A stretch of DNA of 7,499 bases from a bacterium (GTDB taxonomy: Bacteria > Chloroflexota > Dormibacteria > UBA8260 > Bog-877): NCBI GenBank assembly GCA_021791345.1, contig JAJYWT010000078.1, forward strand, positions 1-7,499, read 5' to 3'. Below, piece after piece: positions 4,850 through 7,499 of this stretch. How positions within the stretch are numbered: position 1 is the stretch's first letter; the number at the start of each line of letters is the position of its first letter. A program made the position numbers and the translations under genes. The notes beneath the pieces were generated by a model. The model was not told the origin of the DNA. It saw only the letters and a program-made list of their open reading frames with translations, and ran no database searches.

Positions 4850-5773
4850 ATGCGCCTCTACGTGGGCCTCACCCACCGGGACTGGTACCGCTACCTCGCC
4901 CAGCACCAGGAGCTGGAGGAGGTGAACTTCTGGCGGCCCCGCTCCCAGTCCGAGTTCCGCGCCCTCTCCGAGGGCGACCCCTTCCTCTTCAAGCTCCACT
5001 ACCCCGAGCGGGCCATCTGCGGGATGGGCTGGTTCGAGGGCTTCACCAAGCTCCCCGTGCACCTCGCCTGGAAGTTCTTCAAAGAGGGCAACGGTGCCCC
5101 CACCTACGAGGAGTTCCTGAAGCGCCTGCACTCCCTGCGCCACGGGGAGCCGGTCCTGGAGTCCGAGGAGCTGGGCTGCATCATGCTGCGCTCCCTCACG
5201 ATGTTCCCCCGCGATGACTGGATCCCCGAACCTTCCGATTGGGAGCGCAACATAGTCCAGGGGAAGGGCTACGACCCCGACGTCGGCGTGGGCCGGGAGC
5301 TCTGGGAACAGGTGCTGGAGCGACTGTCGGGGGCACCGCTGCCCGCGGGAGAGCACCGGGAGGAGGCCCCGGTGCAATTCACGGAAGGGTGGTCCCGGCA
5401 ACGCCGGGGACAGGGCGCCTTCGCCGCCCTGGTGGCCACTGCCTACCAGCGCCGCTGCGCCTTCACCAGGGAGCGCGTCCTGCCCACGCTCGAGGCCTGC
5501 CACATCCGCCCGGCCGCCAAGGGCGGTAGCCACGCGGTGAGCAACGGCCTTCTGCTCCGCTCCGATGTCCACCAGCTCTTCGACTTGGGATACCTCGGAC
5601 TCCACCCCACAACGCTCCAGATCCAGGCCAGCCCCCGGCTGCAACTGGAGTTCCAGAACGGGGCGGAGTACCGGGCGCTGCAGGGCCAGGTTCCGATCCT
5701 TCCGGTCGCGGCGGGGGACAGGCCGTCTCCGGCCCAGTTGGAGTGGCACATGGACCACCTGTTTCGGCGATGA
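4850..5773 (+). CDS. Putative restriction endonuclease: PUA/EVE-like N-domain + HNH nuclease
   Basis: A 307-residue protein. The C-terminal part is an HNH nuclease of the HNH_2 type: YQRRCAFTRERV (199-210), LEACHIRPAAKGG (214-226), then SNGLLLRSDVHQLFDLGYLGL (231-251). The motif residues His218, Asn232 and His241 are all present. The N-terminal 120 residues look like a PUA/EVE-type beta-barrel: FWRP (27-30), the strand GDPFLFKLH (42-50) and ICGMGWFEGF (56-65). In known modification-dependent nucleases (EVE-HNH, SRA-HNH) the first domain reads a modified base and the HNH domain cuts. That role here is inference. The frame extends upstream to 4760, but that part is repeat-flanking DNA with no family match. 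ATG at 4850 is supported by the leaderless promoter and by the first strand LYVGLTHRDW. No methyltransferase is adjacent, fitting a type IV rather than a classical R-M system. Confidence 0.88.
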   Translation: MRLYVGLTHRDWYRYLAQHQELEEVNFWRPRSQSEFRALSEGDPFLFKLHYPERAICGMGWFEGFTKLPVHLAWKFFKEGNGAPTYEEFLKRLHSLRHGEPVLESEELGCIMLRSLTMFPRDDWIPEPSDWERNIVQGKGYDPDVGVGRELWEQVLERLSGAPLPAGEHREEAPVQFTEGWSRQRRGQGAFAALVATAYQRRCAFTRERVLPTLEACHIRPAAKGGSHAVSNGLLLRSDVHQLFDLGYLGLHPTTLQIQASPRLQLEFQNGAEYRALQGQVPILPVAAGDRPSPAQLEWHMDHLFRR

Positions 5774-5792
5774 AACTGGTTCGTTCAGTCGC

Positions 5793-5804
5793 CCGCCAAG
5801 GCGG
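5793..5804. repeat. Short inverted repeat after the HNH gene
   Basis: CCGCC-AA-GGCGG, 20 nt after the HNH stop, followed by TCCGTTTG. The stem is only 5 bp with a 2-nt loop and the T-run is poor, so a terminator is possible but weak. Confidence 0.2.
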
Positions 5805-5923
5805 TCCGTTTGAAATCGGTAATGGGTAATCTCGGGGCATGAGGCGGCGTCGACATCGGCCTTCAGGTCTTAGTTCCCGCGCGTCTGCCGGAGGTGCGTC
5901 GGACCGCGCCGCACAGTGCTACT

Positions 5924-5936
5924 CACAGACTCTGTG
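5924..5936. promoter_or_regulatory. 13-bp palindrome upstream of the large gene, candidate operator
   Basis: CACAGA-C-TCTGTG is a perfect 6+6 bp dyad with one central base, 24 nt before the TTG proposed as the next start. The compact symmetry is what a dimeric repressor recognises. No clear -35/-10 pair was found in 5774-5959, so the regulatory reading is tentative. Confidence 0.35.
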
Positions 5937-5959
5937 GCGCATGCTCCTGCAAGTGCAAG

Positions 5960-7499
5960 TTGGCTGACAATCGGGTGTGGACCGAAAGCCTGCTGGAGGA
6001 ACTCCTCCCCTGTCAGGGGGCAACCCCGGTGCTGCTCGCCTGCGACGATGAGGCGCTCCGCGCGGCGGCGGTTCGCGCGCAAGTCAACTCTGAGGATGCT
6101 CCCAAGGATCTCGTTAACGCGGTCCGCCGCGAACACCGCATCTCCCCCCTGGATGGGTTCAAGCACATGGTGGACTCCGGCGCTGCCTTCCGCCAGGCGA
6201 GCAGACCCAGAGCGGCTCCGCCATTTCTCCCATTCTTGGCCACTTTAGTGCTGGCGGCTTCGCGCATGAGCCCCGACCACGAGCGTTCCACCCACGCCTA
6301 CTACCCCAGACTCCGCGAGCTGCTGCGCCTACCCCCGGGAGGGGAGGTGGAAGGGATGCACTATGTGAGCGTCCTGTTCCGTCAGCTGGAGGAGTGGTTG
6401 GCGGAAGACCAAGCAGGTCGCCGGGGTCGGTTGATTCTGCCCCTACACCCATCGCCACCGTACGTTGGCTACCCGGTCTCCCAGACAGTCTTTAGGCTCC
6501 GGGATCGCCAGATCCTGTCTCAATTCTTCGACGAGCGGGTTCGGCAACTCTCCCCCGGACTGGACGCCCTTCAGCTCCTGCGCCACTGGAGTGGACGCTA
6601 CCAGCTAACCCAACACGCCCAGGAGCTTATCTGGCAGGACCAATTCGCAGATCGGGTGCGAGCGGCCATTCTCATCGCGTACCGACATTGGGACGGAAGT
6701 CAGCTCGAGGCAGAGGGAAAGCGGGCGTGGCGCGCCCAGCTCCGCCTCCACCCATCGCCGCTTGCACTGCACCTGTCCACTGCCAGTTCAGAGCCATTGG
6801 ATCTCCACCTCGCCGGACAGGCCGTAAGGCTCTCCCCTGGAAGTGAACTAGAGCTCCCATGGCAGTGGGTCGACAGCCAGCGCGGGGTAATCCGCCTACC
6901 GGCAGCCCGAGGCGGCCCCACCGTCTTGTTGAACCTGAGTGACGATGTGTTACTGTTCCAACTCAGCGAAGGGGAACAACACGGATGGCGCGGGCTGTGG
7001 CTTGCGAACTCGACAGCCGCCGAGCGCGTGTGGGTGTTGAGCCGGGCCCGGCCTACCCCCCCGTGGCTCTCATCCACCCCCGGACAAGCGATCCCGGGCT
7101 CCAAGATCTGGATCGTCCATCGCGACCTGCCGGCTGACAGTCTGCCCGCCAGCCTGCGCAGCAGCCAGACCTCAACTACTGGGTCCGGGATCATATCGCT
7201 AACGGGTGGGCTCCGGTTCGACGACGCAACCTTCCTAGAAGGCCCCGGCCCTTGCCTTACCGCAGGCGAGCTCGATGAAGAATTCCCGGTTAGGTTGGAT
7301 GGGGTACAGATTGGCCAACTCGGCCGAAACGGTGCTCTAAGGCTCGAGCCGATGAACGTCGGGTGGCACCATGTGGTGGTCGGCGACGGGTTGTTCACCC
7401 GCCGTTTCGAGGTGGTCAGCCAGAGTCTCGAAGTTCCCGTCTATGGGACGATCGGTTATGACTTGAGCCGTTCAGAGAGCATGATGTTAGGCGCCCGGC
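5960..7499 (+). CDS. Large protein of unknown function, 3' end beyond window
   Basis: I do not recognise the family. The frame is open from 5843 to the edge with no stop; 513 codons are counted from TTG at 5960. GTG at 5975 and GTG at 5894 are alternatives, and none has a clear ribosome site. Residues 1-260 look mostly helical and contain the distinctive stretches PPFLPFLATLVLAAS (87-101), YYPRLRELLRL (114-124), LFRQLEEWLAED (139-150) and PPYVGYPVSQTVFRLRDRQILSQFF (166-190). Residues 260-513 look beta-rich (for example LDLHLAGQAVRLSPGSELEL, GGLRFDDATFLEGPG, WHHVVVGDGLFTRRFEV), suggesting Ig-like or jelly-roll modules. No Walker, nuclease or methylase motif appears in the visible part. TTA, CTA, TTG and ATA codons are far more frequent than in the upstream genes, suggesting separate acquisition. 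Its place after the HNH gene hints at a defence or mobile-island role; that is inference. Confidence 0.8.
   Translation, partial: MADNRVWTESLLEELLPCQGATPVLLACDDEALRAAAVRAQVNSEDAPKDLVNAVRREHRISPLDGFKHMVDSGAAFRQASRPRAAPPFLPFLATLVLAASRMSPDHERSTHAYYPRLRELLRLPPGGEVEGMHYVSVLFRQLEEWLAEDQAGRRGRLILPLHPSPPYVGYPVSQTVFRLRDRQILSQFFDERVRQLSPGLDALQLLRHWSGRYQLTQHAQELIWQDQFADRVRAAILIAYRHWDGSQLEAEGKRAWRAQLRLHPSPLALHLSTASSEPLDLHLAGQAVRLSPGSELELPWQWVDSQRGVIRLPAARGGPTVLLNLSDDVLLFQLSEGEQHGWRGLWLANSTAAERVWVLSRARPTPPWLSSTPGQAIPGSKIWIVHRDLPADSLPASLRSSQTSTTGSGIISLTGGLRFDDATFLEGPGPCLTAGELDEEFPVRLDGVQIGQLGRNGALRLEPMNVGWHHVVVGDGLFTRRFEVVSQSLEVPVYGTIGYDLSRSESMMLGAR

Noticed and set aside
5810..5832. TTGAAA ... TAATCT as a promoter for the large gene
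   Set aside because: The spacer is only 11 nt, too short for sigma-70.
5774..5959. tRNA or other structured RNA gene in the gap
   Set aside because: No cloverleaf, no T-loop consensus in a paired context and no sustained stem beyond short palindromes.
6700..7398. Minus-strand frame of 232 codons at the right end
   Set aside because: Antisense to the continuous plus-strand large gene; Ser/Pro/Arg-rich product without domain character.

Overview
The window is very GC-rich bacterial DNA with strongly GC-ending codons, several GTG starts, 4-nt start/stop overlaps and one probable leaderless promoter. This fits a high-GC lineage such as Actinobacteria or a GC-rich Chloroflexota/Dormibacterota-like soil bacterium. 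The sequence alone does not fix the phylum. Nothing here looks like core housekeeping; it reads as accessory chromosome.

Layout. (1) Positions 1-800, minus strand: a XerC/D-like tyrosine recombinase with all catalytic residues, cut at its C-terminus by the window edge. An out-of-frame SD/ATG leader just upstream suggests either a short leader ORF or a frameshifted N-terminus. (2) Positions 801-951: divergent intergenic region with a TATACT box and a 7+7 bp dyad. (3) Positions 952-3866, plus strand: a tightly coupled operon of a polytopic membrane protein, a winged-helix regulator, an ABC ATPase and an ABC-2 permease, joined by GTGA/ATGA overlaps. The gap between regulator and ATPase is spanned exactly by a 62-codon reading frame that overlaps both neighbours by 4 nt and contains a perfect 14-bp inverted repeat. 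(4) Positions 4118-4534: a PhnB-like VOC/glyoxalase-fold protein. (5) Positions 4535-4849: a gene-free stretch with 39-bp-period direct repeats, a long GC-rich hairpin and a leaderless-type promoter. (6) Positions 4850-5773: a putative restriction endonuclease with an N-terminal PUA/EVE-like domain and a C-terminal HNH nuclease. (7) Positions 5960-7499: the first 513 or so codons of a large, unrecognised protein that runs off the right edge, with codon usage visibly different from the rest of the window.

How the parts fit. The ABC operon looks like a self-regulated exporter: regulator, accessory membrane protein, ATPase and permease are made together. The HNH protein and the large unknown gene, in a window that also carries an integrase, are the best candidates for a defence or mobile accessory module. 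The HNH protein could be a modification-dependent (type IV-like) restriction enzyme. The partner role of the downstream gene is inference, because its 3' half and following genes are not visible.
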